Shown piece after piece: positions 44,880 through 52,773 of a stretch of DNA of 64,000 nt. The position numbers and the translations under genes were made by a program. Where the stretch lies: the NCBI RefSeq assembly GCF_014235765.1, contig NZ_JACMYH010000002.1, positions 1-64,000 of the forward strand, read 5' to 3'. Position 1 is the stretch's first letter, and every line of letters begins with the position of its first letter. The DNA comes from Pseudomonas baltica. Its GTDB lineage: Bacteria; Pseudomonadota; Gammaproteobacteria; Pseudomonadales; Pseudomonadaceae. The notes under the pieces were generated by a model. It saw only the letters and a list, made by a program, of their open reading frames with translations. It had not been told where the DNA came from and did no database searches.

Positions 44880-45815
44880 ATGACCCGCGTTCTGATCGCC
44901 GAACACGATTATGCCGTTTACGCCAAGTTGCTCGGCGCAGCTGCTCCCCATTTGAATGTACACACCAGCGGCGACCCTGCCGAGCTGGCGCGGCTGGCGG
45001 CGGACTGCCCGGTCTGGCTGGGCCAGCCGGACCTGTTCGTCAACCTGCTGCGCACCGGCGCGACCCCGCAATGGGCGCAGTCGACGTGGGCGGGCATCAC
45101 CCCGCTATTGGGCGACGGCCTGCCGCGTGCCTATCGCCTGACTCGCGCCGTGGGCATCTTCGGCCAGGTCATGGCCGAGTACATGCTGACCTACATGCTG
45201 GGCCATGAGCGCGAAGTGCTGGCGCGGCTGGTCAGCCAGGTCGAGCGCAAGTGGGATCCACGTCCCGGTTGCAGCCTGGCCGGGCGTCGCGTGCTGATCG
45301 TCGGCATCGGCGAGATCGGCCAGGCCGTGGCGAGGTTCCTGCAACCCTTCGGGGTCACGCTGCTGGGCGTGGCCAGCACGGCGAGAGAATTGTCACCGTT
45401 CATCGAGGTGGCGCCGCTCGCTGAGCTCGGGCGTCTGGTGGAAGAGGCCGACTACGTGATCAACTTGCTGCCCGACACCGTGCAGACCCACGATCTGTTC
45501 GACGCCGCGCTGTTCAAGCGCTTCAAGCCGCAGGCGCTGTTCATCAATGCCGGGCGCGGCGTGGCGGTGGTGGATGCCGATCTGGTGGAAGCGCTCAAGG
45601 AAGGGCACCTGGCTGGAGCGGTGATCGACGTCTGTCGTCAGGAGCCGCTGCCGGTCAAGCACCCGTTCTGGACGGCCTGGGGCTTGCTGCTCACCGGCCA
45701 CAGCGCAGCGCCAACCTCGCCACCGGCCATGGTCGAGCTGTTCGTCGAGAACCTGCAGGCGTGGCAGGACGGCAAGGCGCTGCGCGGCGAAGTGGATTTC
45801 GCTCGCGGGTATTGA
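44880..45815 (+). CDS. ghrA: Glyoxylate/hydroxypyruvate reductase A-like D-2-hydroxyacid dehydrogenase
   Basis: A 311-residue cytoplasmic NAD(P)H-dependent reductase. The Rossmann loop is VGIGEIGQAVARFL near 140; the catalytic set is the Arg of NAGRGV (about 228), the Glu of CRQEPLP and the His of LTGHSAAP. The short N-terminal domain fits the GhrA branch, which reduces glyoxylate and hydroxypyruvate. The start follows ycgL by 79 bases and may share its transcript. Confidence 0.85.
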   Translation: MTRVLIAEHDYAVYAKLLGAAAPHLNVHTSGDPAELARLAADCPVWLGQPDLFVNLLRTGATPQWAQSTWAGITPLLGDGLPRAYRLTRAVGIFGQVMAEYMLTYMLGHEREVLARLVSQVERKWDPRPGCSLAGRRVLIVGIGEIGQAVARFLQPFGVTLLGVASTARELSPFIEVAPLAELGRLVEEADYVINLLPDTVQTHDLFDAALFKRFKPQALFINAGRGVAVVDADLVEALKEGHLAGAVIDVCRQEPLPVKHPFWTAWGLLLTGHSAAPTSPPAMVELFVENLQAWQDGKALRGEVDFARGY

Positions 45816-45869
45816 GTGGGTCAGGGGCAGCGGCGCAGAGTCTGCCGCCCCATCGGTCTACGGGTTGGC

Positions 45870-46463
45870 TTACAGCGTGAAATCGCCTTCGGCCACCAGC
45901 TGGCTCAACGGCAGGCGTGGGCTGGGCAGTTCGCGACCTTGCAGGTACTCGGCCAGGGTGGCCTTGTCACCCAGCTTGCCGATGGCCACGGCTGCATGCA
46001 CGGCATATTCAGCCGGGATCTTCAGCTCTTCACGGGTTTTATCCTGATCGAAGCCGGCCATGCCATGGGTGTGCCAGCCGCTGATGCTGGCTTGCAGCGC
46101 AAGGTGCGCCCAGGCCGAGCCGGTGTCGAAGGTGTGCCACAACGCCGGCGATTCTTCGGTGGCGCCGGGGGCGGTGAAGGTGGTCTTCGAGGCGATGATC
46201 ACGATGGCCGACGAGTGCTGCGCCCAGGAACGGTTGAATTCATTGAGCAGGCCCAGGTAGCGCTCCCAGTTCGGCGTGCCGCGGCGCGCGTAGAGAAAGC
46301 GCCAGGGTTGCGAGTTGTAGGCCGAGGCGGCCCAGCGGGCGGCTTCGAAGAAGCTGAGCAGGGTGTCCTGTTCGATTTCGACCGGCTCGAACGCGCGCGG
46401 CGACCAGCGATTGATGAATTGCTCGTGGATGGCATAGTCGGCGATGCGGGGATTGGCGCTCAT
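45870..46463 (-). CDS. Nitroreductase family protein
   Basis: A 197-residue FMN-dependent oxidoreductase of the nitroreductase fold. Features are the early RWSPRAF motif that contacts FMN, EAARWAASAYNSQPWRF near 40 and GHAALQ-like DTGSAWAHLALQA near 115. Homologues reduce nitroaromatics, quinones or unsaturated acids; substrate cannot be read from the sequence. It converges with ghrA. Confidence 0.88.
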   Translation of the reverse strand: MSANPRIADYAIHEQFINRWSPRAFEPVEIEQDTLLSFFEAARWAASAYNSQPWRFLYARRGTPNWERYLGLLNEFNRSWAQHSSAIVIIASKTTFTAPGATEESPALWHTFDTGSAWAHLALQASISGWHTHGMAGFDQDKTREELKIPAEYAVHAAVAIGKLGDKATLAEYLQGRELPSPRLPLSQLVAEGDFTL

Positions 46464-46650
46464 GGCATTCCTGATTGAAGGGTGATGGAGGGCAGGGGGT
46501 AAAAACTACTGCGAATCGATCGCGCCTGACAAGTGAAGCTTACCGGCAGTCGCCAGAGCTTGGCCCGCGCTGCAGGGCGCACTAGACTGGCGGCCCTTTC
46601 AGGTACTGCCCGCGCCTGAGCCGTCAATTTCGTACAGGACATTCGGTCAC

Positions 46651-47100
46651 ATGGCTGCCATCGTCGAACCCTTCTGGATGCGCAAGACGCTCGAGCAACT
46701 CGACCCGCTCGAGTGGGAGTCCCTGTGCGACGGCTGTGGCCTGTGCTGTCTGCAGAAGCTCGAGGACGAAGACGACGAGAGCGTCTACTACACCCGTGTG
46801 GCGTGCAAGATGCTCGACCTCAAGACCTGTCAGTGCAGCGACTATCCGCGGCGCAAGTCTTTCGTGCCGGACTGCATCCAGCTGACGCCGGGCCAGGCCG
46901 ACCAATTCAAATGGCTACCACCGACCTGCGGTTATCGCCTGGTCAGCCAGGGCCAGGACCTGCCGCTTTGGCATCATCTGGTCTGCGGTGACCGCGAACA
47001 GGTGCACAAACAGGGTATTTCGCAGTCCGGCAAAATGGTCAGCGAGAAGGATGTCGACGAAGACGATTGGGAAGACTATCTGATCTTTCGCGCGGGTTGA
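46651..47100 (+). CDS. YcgN family Cys-cluster protein (UPF0260)
   Basis: A 149-residue protein with the CDGCGLCC cluster near residue 27, followed by Cys in RVACKML, CQCSDYP, VPDCIQL and PPTCGYR, a set likely to bind zinc or an iron-sulfur centre. The acidic C-terminus ending EDYLIFRAG is typical of YcgN. Function is unknown. In many gamma-proteobacteria it is found near rnd/ycgL, as here. Confidence 0.92.
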   Translation: MAAIVEPFWMRKTLEQLDPLEWESLCDGCGLCCLQKLEDEDDESVYYTRVACKMLDLKTCQCSDYPRRKSFVPDCIQLTPGQADQFKWLPPTCGYRLVSQGQDLPLWHHLVCGDREQVHKQGISQSGKMVSEKDVDEDDWEDYLIFRAG

Positions 47101-47132
47101 TTCGTCGCGCCGGTCGCTCGGCCGATAAAGCT

Positions 47133-47169
47133 GCGCCCCGCTGCAGCATGACTGCAGAGGGGCGCGTTT
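47133..47169. terminator. Hairpin between convergent genes
   Basis: GCGCCCC at 47133 pairs with GGGGCGC at 47159, with an inner CTGCAG pair, followed by a short T stretch. It is a probable terminator for ycgN and the convergent gene. Confidence 0.55.
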
Positions 47170-47183
47170 GAGGCTCGAGGCAG

Positions 47184-47549
47184 TCAGATCTTTGGCGTTA
47201 CCGCCGGGTCTTCGCCAGTCACGGTAGCGGTGTCGGTCGCCGAATCGGCATTCTTCTTCAGGTTCAGCAGATCTTCGCCAGCGCGTTCGATCTTGTTGCG
47301 GATCTCTTCCAGATCGCTGCGGCCTTTCTCGGCCAGCGACTTGGCTGCACAGTGACCGCTCCAGCCGCGGGCCAGGGCTGCGCCACCAATGGCCACCTGG
47401 ATCAGACCGAAGATCCCGCCGCGGCGCAGACCCTTGCCGATCGAGACGACGCCTACCAGCAACGAGCCGGCGCGTTCCCAGCCCTTGACGTTATGGTAGT
47501 CGGGCTGGGTAACGGATTTGATGACGTCCACGGTTTTGCTGTCGCTCAT
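47184..47549 (-). CDS. DUF2892-type small membrane-associated protein
   Basis: A 121-residue protein. A Gly-rich hydrophobic stretch (residues about 30-62, GIFGLIQVAIGGAALARG inside it) resembles the DUF2892/YgaP-like transmembrane hairpin, followed by a charged coiled helix (EEIRNKIERAGEDLLNL) and a Thr/Ala-rich tail. I start at ATG 47549, which has AGGAGA just upstream. Function unknown. Confidence 0.72.
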   Translation of the reverse strand: MSDSKTVDVIKSVTQPDYHNVKGWERAGSLLVGVVSIGKGLRRGGIFGLIQVAIGGAALARGWSGHCAAKSLAEKGRSDLEEIRNKIERAGEDLLNLKKNADSATDTATVTGEDPAVTPKI

Positions 47550-47614
47550 GGTGAATCTCCTGATAGGGCAGTGATAACAAGCTGACTGCCAAATCTTCAC
47601 GCTGTTCCATCGGC

Positions 47615-48085
47615 TTATTTGAATTTGGGCCCGGAGCGCGTGTTGTTGCCCTTGGCCAGGCGGTCGTAAAGCACGACGTTGACCGTGGCGGCCAGATTCA
47701 TGCAGCCGGTGGTGGGGATGTAGATGGTGTCTTCGCACCAGTCGCGCACGCTTTGGTCGAGGCTGCCGTCCTCGGGGCCGAAGATGTAGATGGCGCGATC
47801 CGGGTGGGTGTATTCGGGCAGCGGGCGTGCGCCGTCGACCAGCTCGACGGCCACGGGGGTGCAGCCCAGCGGGATGATTTTCTGCAGGTCGTCGATGCCG
47901 ATGAGCGGAATGTCGTAGTGAACCCGCTTGGTGTCGGTGACGAAATCACGTGCACGCTCGTAGCGCTTGCCCGTATAGAACACCGAGTTGACCCCGTAGC
48001 AACCGGCGGCGCGCATGACCGAACCGACGTTTTCCGGGGATTTGGGGTTGAACAACCCGATGCAGCTGTACCGTTTGTTGGCCAC
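47615..48085 (-). CDS. TrmH/SpoU family RNA 2'-O-methyltransferase
   Basis: A 156-residue SPOUT-fold methyltransferase. The three family motifs are visible: NPKSPENVGSVMRAAGCYG, YIFGPEDGSLDQ and IPTTGCMNLAATVNVVLYD, which forms the SAM knot. There is no extra RNA-binding domain. I choose the GTG at 48085, 8 bases after the yajD stop; the longer frame is the yajD shadow. The exact RNA target is not evident. Confidence 0.87.
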   Translation of the reverse strand: MANKRYSCIGLFNPKSPENVGSVMRAAGCYGVNSVFYTGKRYERARDFVTDTKRVHYDIPLIGIDDLQKIIPLGCTPVAVELVDGARPLPEYTHPDRAIYIFGPEDGSLDQSVRDWCEDTIYIPTTGCMNLAATVNVVLYDRLAKGNNTRSGPKFK

Positions 48086-48093
48086 GTGCTCGC

Positions 48094-48459
48094 TCAGTCT
48101 TTTTTCATCAATCCGGCCAGGGCCGCGAAGGGGTTGTGGGTCGCCTTGGCGATGGTCGGGCTGCTGGTGGAGCCTTCGGCGTAGTACTGCTGGTCGGTGT
48201 AGCGCGAGTGCTCGTTGTCGTGGCAGTACAGGCACAGCAGTTCCCAGTTGGAACCGTCCTGGGGATTGTTGTCGTGGTTGTGGTCGCGGTGGTGCACGGT
48301 CAACTCGCTCAGGCGCTTGCCGGCGAACTCGCGGGCGCAGCGGCCGCACACGTGCGGGTACATGCGCAGGGCCTTGTCGCGGTAGCCGCTTTCGCGCTCG
48401 CGCTGGGCATCGGCGAGAATGCGATCGAGCTTGGCGGTATGGGGTGTGGACGAACTCAT
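48094..48459 (-). CDS. yajD: YajD family HNH nuclease
   Basis: A 121-residue small HNH protein. It contains CGRCAREF, LTVHHRDHNHDNNPQDGSN and LLCLYCHDNEHSRY, the full HNH zinc site. YajD proteins are found across gamma-proteobacteria as solitary genes, with no known target. The ATG at 48459 has GAGGTGA upstream; a GTG 9 bases earlier is possible. It is the first gene of a two-gene unit with the RNA methyltransferase. Confidence 0.9.
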   Translation of the reverse strand: MSSSTPHTAKLDRILADAQRERESGYRDKALRMYPHVCGRCAREFAGKRLSELTVHHRDHNHDNNPQDGSNWELLCLYCHDNEHSRYTDQQYYAEGSTSSPTIAKATHNPFAALAGLMKKD

Positions 48460-48511
48460 GGGGTTCACCTCGGATAATGACGGTCAGGCGCTATATTAAC
48501 GTTTTCCCTCG

Positions 48512-48711
48512 CGTAGGAGCGGCCCGTGGCCGCGAAAAGGCGCTGCGGTGCCTCAGGCAGACTGCGGCGCGCCTTTCGCGGCCGATGACCGCTCCTACGG
48601 TGGGAATGGTTCCGCGTTCGTCCGTAGGAGCGGCCCGTGGCCGCGAAAAGGGCGGCGCGGTGTATCAGGCGAACCGCGGTGCGCCCTTCGCGGCCGATGA
48701 CCGCTCCTGCA
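48512..48711. repeat. REP/BIME cluster of four elements
   Basis: Alternating inverted REP cores: GGAGCGGCCCGTGGCCGCGA at 48515, TTCGCGGCCGATGACCGC near 48575, then the same two again near 48625 and 48688. The repeat period is about 113 bases. It lies between divergent yajD and tcdA, ending 13 bases before the tcdA -10 box. Confidence 0.88.
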
Positions 48712-48724
48712 TTGGGCGGTGGTG

Positions 48725-48737
48725 TATACTGCGCGCC
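48725..48737 (+). promoter_or_regulatory. Probable -10 and discriminator of tcdA
   Basis: TATACTGCGCGCC is identical to the 13-mer before rnd at 43344 and lies 22 bases before the tcdA start. The upstream -35 position falls inside the REP cluster and shows no good hexamer. Confidence 0.5.
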
Positions 48738-48758
48738 GGTTTTTTGAGGTGCCGTGTG

Positions 48759-49571
48759 ATGAGTACAGAAGATCCCCGTTTCGCCGGCATTGCCCGCCTT
48801 TATGGCCTAGAGGGCATGCAGCGCCTGCGTGACGCCCACGTGGCCATCGTCGGTGTGGGTGGCGTCGGCTCGTGGGCGGCGGAAGCGATCGCCCGCACCG
48901 GGGTCGGGGAGATCTCGCTGTTCGATCTGGACGACGTCTGCGTCAGCAATGCCAACCGGCAGTTGCACGCGCTGGACAGCACCGTGGGCAAGCCCAAGGT
49001 CGAGGTGATGGCCGAGCGGCTGCGCGGCATCAATCCCGACTGCACGGTGCACGCGGTGGCGGATTTCGTCACTCGCGACACCATGGCCGAATACATCACG
49101 CCAAACATCGACTGCGTGATCGACTGCATCGACAGCGTGAATGCCAAGGCCGCGCTGATCGCCTGGTGCAAGCGACGCAAGATCCAGATCATCACCACCG
49201 GGGGCGCCGGCGGACAGATCGACCCGACCTTGATCCAGGTCTGCGACCTGAACCGTACGTTCAACGATCCACTGGCCTCCAAGGTGCGTTCGACACTGCG
49301 TCGCGACTATGGGTTTTCACGCACGGTCACGCGCCATTACAGCGTGCCCTGCGTGTTCTCCACCGAACAGCTGCGGTACCCCAAGCCCGATGGCAGCATT
49401 TGCCTGCAGAAGAGTTTCGTCGGTGACGGGGTGAAGCTGGACTGCGCCGGGGGGTTCGGGGCGGTGATGATGGTGACGGCGACCTTTGGCATGGTGGCGG
49501 CGACCAAGGCGGTCGACAAGATCGTGGCCGGGGTGCGGCGTCCGGCGGATAGGGTCAAGGCGGAAGTCTGA
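48759..49571 (+). CDS. tcdA: tRNA threonylcarbamoyladenosine dehydratase
   Basis: A 270-residue E1-like enzyme (TcdA/CsdL) that uses ATP to cyclise t6A to ct6A at tRNA position 37. It starts with RFAGIARLYG, has the nucleotide loop VGVGGVGSWAAEAIARTG, DLDDVCVSNANRQLHA, and the C-terminal membrane-type helix VMMVTATFGMVAA. It needs the CsdA-CsdE sulfur relay for full activity, and those genes lie immediately downstream on the other strand. Confidence 0.94.
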   Translation: MSTEDPRFAGIARLYGLEGMQRLRDAHVAIVGVGGVGSWAAEAIARTGVGEISLFDLDDVCVSNANRQLHALDSTVGKPKVEVMAERLRGINPDCTVHAVADFVTRDTMAEYITPNIDCVIDCIDSVNAKAALIAWCKRRKIQIITTGGAGGQIDPTLIQVCDLNRTFNDPLASKVRSTLRRDYGFSRTVTRHYSVPCVFSTEQLRYPKPDGSICLQKSFVGDGVKLDCAGGFGAVMMVTATFGMVAATKAVDKIVAGVRRPADRVKAEV

Positions 49572-49591
49572 GGGAGAGGTAGCCATAACGC

Positions 49592-49639
49592 CGCGGCGGC
49601 TTCTTCGCGGGCAGAGGGCTGCCCACCGGACCTACAAGG
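49592..49639. repeat. Degenerate P. putida-type REP
   Basis: CTTCTTCGCGGGCAGAGG...GCCCACCGGACCTACAAGG resembles the 35-bp P. putida REP with a central GCGGGC/GCCC pairing, but several positions differ. It lies between convergent tcdA and csdE. Confidence 0.45.
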
Positions 49640-49640
49640 T

Positions 49641-50042
49641 TCACACCAGCTCGGCCATCCGCTTCAACACCGCGTTCAGCCCATTGCTGCGCGAAGGCGA
49701 CAGCTGGCGGCCCAAGCCCAGTTGTTCGAACCAGTCGGCCAGCTTCAGCTCGCGCAGCGCCTGCGAATCCAGGCCCTCGACCCGCACCAGCAGCAGCGCC
49801 AGCAAGCCACGGATCATCCGTGCATCACTGGCGGCCTTGAAGTGCCAGCGCTCATCCTGCCGCTCAGCCACCAACCACACCACGCTTTCACACCCGTGCA
49901 CACGATTGGCGTCCACTTTCTGCCCTTCGCCCAGCGGCGCCAGGCGTTCGCCCCACTGCATCAACAGCCGCGCCCGTTGTTCCCAACCGGCGGCCTGCTT
50001 GAAAGCCTGAAGTGCGTCTTCAGCCTGTGGATTCAAGGTCAT
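49641..50042 (-). CDS. csdE: SufE family sulfur acceptor CsdE
   Basis: A 133-residue cytoplasmic protein that takes persulfide sulfur from its cysteine desulfurase. The acceptor is Cys51 in RVHGCESVVWL, and IRGLLALLLVRVEG is the family helix. It overlaps csdA by 4 bases (ATGA), so the two are translated together. Confidence 0.93.
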   Translation of the reverse strand: MTLNPQAEDALQAFKQAAGWEQRARLLMQWGERLAPLGEGQKVDANRVHGCESVVWLVAERQDERWHFKAASDARMIRGLLALLLVRVEGLDSQALRELKLADWFEQLGLGRQLSPSRSNGLNAVLKRMAELV

Positions 50043-51244
50043 GTGAGTATCTCCAACGCCTTGTCCAGTGCCTCGAAAAACCGTTGCAGGTCGGCTGAGT
50101 CGTTGTATAGGCCCAAGGACACACGAATGGCGCCGGACAGGCCAAGGTGCTTCATCAATGGCATGGCGCAGTGATGCCCGGCGCGTACGGCGATACCTTG
50201 ATCGGTCAGCAAGTGCGCCAGATCGGCGTTGTGTACGCCGTCCACGACGAAACTGGCCAGCGCAATCTGCGGCGTGCCGAGCAAGCGCACACCGCTGCGC
50301 GCGTGCAGCCCCGCCAGCAATTGCGCATGCAGGCACGCTTCGTGTGTGGCCACGGCCTGGGCGTCCAGACCGCTGAGGTAATCCAGGGTCGCGCCCAGTC
50401 CGATCACTCCGGCAATGGCTGGGGTGCCCGCTTCATGGCCCAAGGGCGCCGGGTGAAAGCTCGCACTCTGGTAATCGGCCTGGTGCACCATTTCGCCGCC
50501 GAATTGCCAGTGCGCAAGCTTCTGCAAGGCCTCGCGCCGGCCATACAGCACGCCGACACCGTCCGGGCCATACAGCTTGTGGCTGGAAAATACATAGAAA
50601 TCGCACTGCAGACGCTCGACATCATGGCGTCCATGGACGACGCCCTGAGCGCCATCCACCACCGTGATCACCCCTTGCGCACGCGCCAGCGCCAGCAGTT
50701 CCGGCAGCGGTTGCCACGCGCCGAAGACGTTGGACAGTTGGGTCACTGCCAGCAGCCGGGTACGTGGCCCGATGATCTGCGCGGCCGCCTGCAGGTCGAC
50801 CACGCCACTGGCATCCAGCGGCAGCACCCGCAGTGGCAGGCCACGACGTTTGGCCAGCTGTTGCCACGGCAGCAGGTTGGCATGGTGTTCGGCGGCGCTG
50901 ATCACCAGTTCGTCGCCGGGCTGCAGTTGCTCGGCCAGGCCATAGGCGAGCAGATTCAGCGCACTGGTCGCGCCGTGGGTGAAGATGATCTGCTCGGAAC
51001 TGCCTGCATTCAGCCATCGCGCGACCTTCTCGCGGCTGGCTTCGAACGCACGGGTCGCCAAGGATCCCGGCAGATGCTGGGCGCGATGTACGTTGGCCGC
51101 GCCGTGGCCATAGTAGTGGCCGATGGCGTCGATCAGGGCTTGCGGTTTCTGGGTGGTTGCAGCGCTGTCCAGGTAGGTCTGCTGCTGCTGGTGCAAGGCG
51201 GCGATGGCTGGAAAGTCAGAGCGCCAGGGGGAGGCGTGGAACAT
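50039..51244 (-). CDS. csdA: Cysteine desulfurase (CsdA/SufS type)
   Basis: A 401-residue PLP-dependent class V aminotransferase-fold enzyme that releases sulfur from cysteine as a bound persulfide. It has YLDSAATTQKP, ANVHRAQH, the PLP lysine in FSSHKLYGPDG, and the short active-site loop RAGHHCAMP with its catalytic Cys, all typical of SufS/CsdA. With csdE it supplies TcdA and Fe-S cluster assembly. A dapD terminator lies just upstream, so it has its own transcript or reads through. Confidence 0.93.
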   Translation of the reverse strand: MFHASPWRSDFPAIAALHQQQQTYLDSAATTQKPQALIDAIGHYYGHGAANVHRAQHLPGSLATRAFEASREKVARWLNAGSSEQIIFTHGATSALNLLAYGLAEQLQPGDELVISAAEHHANLLPWQQLAKRRGLPLRVLPLDASGVVDLQAAAQIIGPRTRLLAVTQLSNVFGAWQPLPELLALARAQGVITVVDGAQGVVHGRHDVERLQCDFYVFSSHKLYGPDGVGVLYGRREALQKLAHWQFGGEMVHQADYQSASFHPAPLGHEAGTPAIAGVIGLGATLDYLSGLDAQAVATHEACLHAQLLAGLHARSGVRLLGTPQIALASFVVDGVHNADLAHLLTDQGIAVRAGHHCAMPLMKHLGLSGAIRVSLGLYNDSADLQRFFEALDKALEILT

Positions 51245-51261
51245 GGTCGAAGACCCCAGGC

Positions 51262-51287
51262 AAAAGGCCCGGCAGGGATGCCGGGCC
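51262..51287 (-). terminator. Terminator of dapD
   Basis: On the minus strand GGCCCGGC and GCCGGGCC form an 8-bp stem with a 6-base loop, followed by TTTT. It starts 13 bases after the dapD stop and lies directly before csdA. Confidence 0.85.
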
Positions 51288-51299
51288 CGATATCGCCAC

Positions 51300-52334
51300 T
51301 TAGTTGTGAGCGTGCAGCGCTTCGTTGAGTTCGATGGCCGACTTGTGGCTCTTGCACTCCACGGCACCGGTGACCGAATTGCGACGGAACAGCAGGTCGG
51401 GCTGGCCAGCCAGGTCCCGTGCCTTCAAGGTCTTGACCAGCTGGTTCTGTTCATCGAGCAGCGCCACTTTGGTGCCTGCCGTGATGTACAGACCGGCTTC
51501 GACGGTGTTGCGGTCGCCCAATGGAATGCCGATACCGGCATTGGCGCCGATCAGGCAGCCTTCGCCTACTTTGATGACGATGTTGCCGCCACCGGACAGG
51601 GTGCCCATGGTCGAGCAGCCGCCGCCCAGGTCCGAGCCCTTGCCGACGAACACGCCCGCCGAGACACGGCCTTCGATCATGCCTGGGCCTTGGGTGCCGG
51701 CGTTGAAGTTGACGAAGCCCTCGTGCATGACGGTGGTGCCTTCGCCGATGTAGGCGCCCAGGCGCACGCGCGCGCTGTCGGCGATACGCACGCCGGCCGG
51801 TACCACGTAGTCGGTCATCTTGGGGAATTTGTCCACCGAGAACACTTCCAGCAACTCGCCCTTCAGGCGGGCTTCCAGCTGACGCTCGCCCAGTTCGGCC
51901 AGGTCGACCGCGCCCTGGCTGGTCCAGGCGACATTGGGCAGCAACGGGAAGATGCCGGCCAGGTTCAGGCCGTGTGGCTGGGCCAGGCGATGCGACAGCA
52001 GGTGCAGCTTCAGGTACGCCTCGGGCGTGGAGGTCAGCGCGGCGTCTTCGGCCAGCAGCGTCGCGACCAGCGGCTTGTGGCTCTCGGCCAGGCGGGTCAA
52101 CAGGGCGGCTTGCGCCGGGTCGACGTGCTTGAGCGCCTCGGCCAGCTGCGAGGCCTGGGTGTTGCTGAAGGCAACGGCCTGGTTGCCACCGGTGTAACCC
52201 AGCAGCGGAGCGATGGCATCGACCAGTGCAGTGGACGGGTTGGTCAACGGCTGTGCATAGAACACTTCCAGCCAGGTGCCTTGACGGTTTTGCGTGCCGA
52301 CACCGAAGGCCAGGCTGAACAGGGAATTGGACAT
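51300..52334 (-). CDS. dapD: Tetrahydrodipicolinate N-succinyltransferase
   Basis: A 344-residue enzyme of the longer, Pseudomonas/actinobacterial-type DapD, which succinylates tetrahydrodipicolinate in lysine/diaminopimelate synthesis. The C-terminal part is a left-handed beta-helix seen as hexapeptide repeats (for example GAYIGEGTTVMHEGFVNF, GKGSDLGGGCSTMG), ending with HAHN. It follows the ArsC-like gene, a common Pseudomonas order. Confidence 0.95.
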   Translation of the reverse strand: MSNSLFSLAFGVGTQNRQGTWLEVFYAQPLTNPSTALVDAIAPLLGYTGGNQAVAFSNTQASQLAEALKHVDPAQAALLTRLAESHKPLVATLLAEDAALTSTPEAYLKLHLLSHRLAQPHGLNLAGIFPLLPNVAWTSQGAVDLAELGERQLEARLKGELLEVFSVDKFPKMTDYVVPAGVRIADSARVRLGAYIGEGTTVMHEGFVNFNAGTQGPGMIEGRVSAGVFVGKGSDLGGGCSTMGTLSGGGNIVIKVGEGCLIGANAGIGIPLGDRNTVEAGLYITAGTKVALLDEQNQLVKTLKARDLAGQPDLLFRRNSVTGAVECKSHKSAIELNEALHAHN

Positions 52335-52369
52335 GGAATTACCTCGTGCAGAATAAGTGCGGGCCCGCG

Positions 52370-52717
52370 TCAGGCAAGGGCCGCTGCGTAGATATCAGGC
52401 TTGAAGCCGATCACGGTCTTGTCGCCAAGCTGCAACACCGGGCGCTTGATCATCGACGGCTGGGCGAGCATCAGCTCGATGGCCCTGGCCTGGTCGATAT
52501 CGGCCTTCTGTTCGTCGCCGAGCTTGCGGAAGGTGGTGCCGGCCCTGTTGAGCACCATTTGCCAGCCGTGCTCGTCGCACCAGCGGGACAGGTGCTCGCG
52601 GTCGATACCGGCGCTCTTGTAGTCATGAAAGGCGTACTCCACCTGGTGCTCGTCGAGCCAGGTACGGGCCTTTTTCATGGTGTCGCAGGCTTTGATGCCG
52701 TAGAGAATATGAGCCAT
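52370..52717 (-). CDS. ArsC/Spx family protein (YffB-like)
   Basis: A 115-residue thioredoxin-like protein. It begins HILYGIKACDTMKKA with one active-site Cys11, has HDYKSAGID and LMLAQPSMIKRPVL, the region that in arsenate reductase holds the catalytic Arg. It is of the YffB type, thought to be a glutathione-dependent thiol reductase rather than an arsenate reductase. It lies 35 bases before dapD on the same strand. Confidence 0.88.
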   Translation of the reverse strand: MAHILYGIKACDTMKKARTWLDEHQVEYAFHDYKSAGIDREHLSRWCDEHGWQMVLNRAGTTFRKLGDEQKADIDQARAIELMLAQPSMIKRPVLQLGDKTVIGFKPDIYAAALA

Positions 52718-52773
52718 TGATCTAGGAGGGGCTACGAATGCGCCCCACTGCCTCCCGAAAACGAATCGGGGAA

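Noticed and set aside
52370..52717. Arsenate reductase in an ars operon
   Set aside because: No arsR, arsB or arsH nearby; sequence is YffB-type and the neighbour is dapD.
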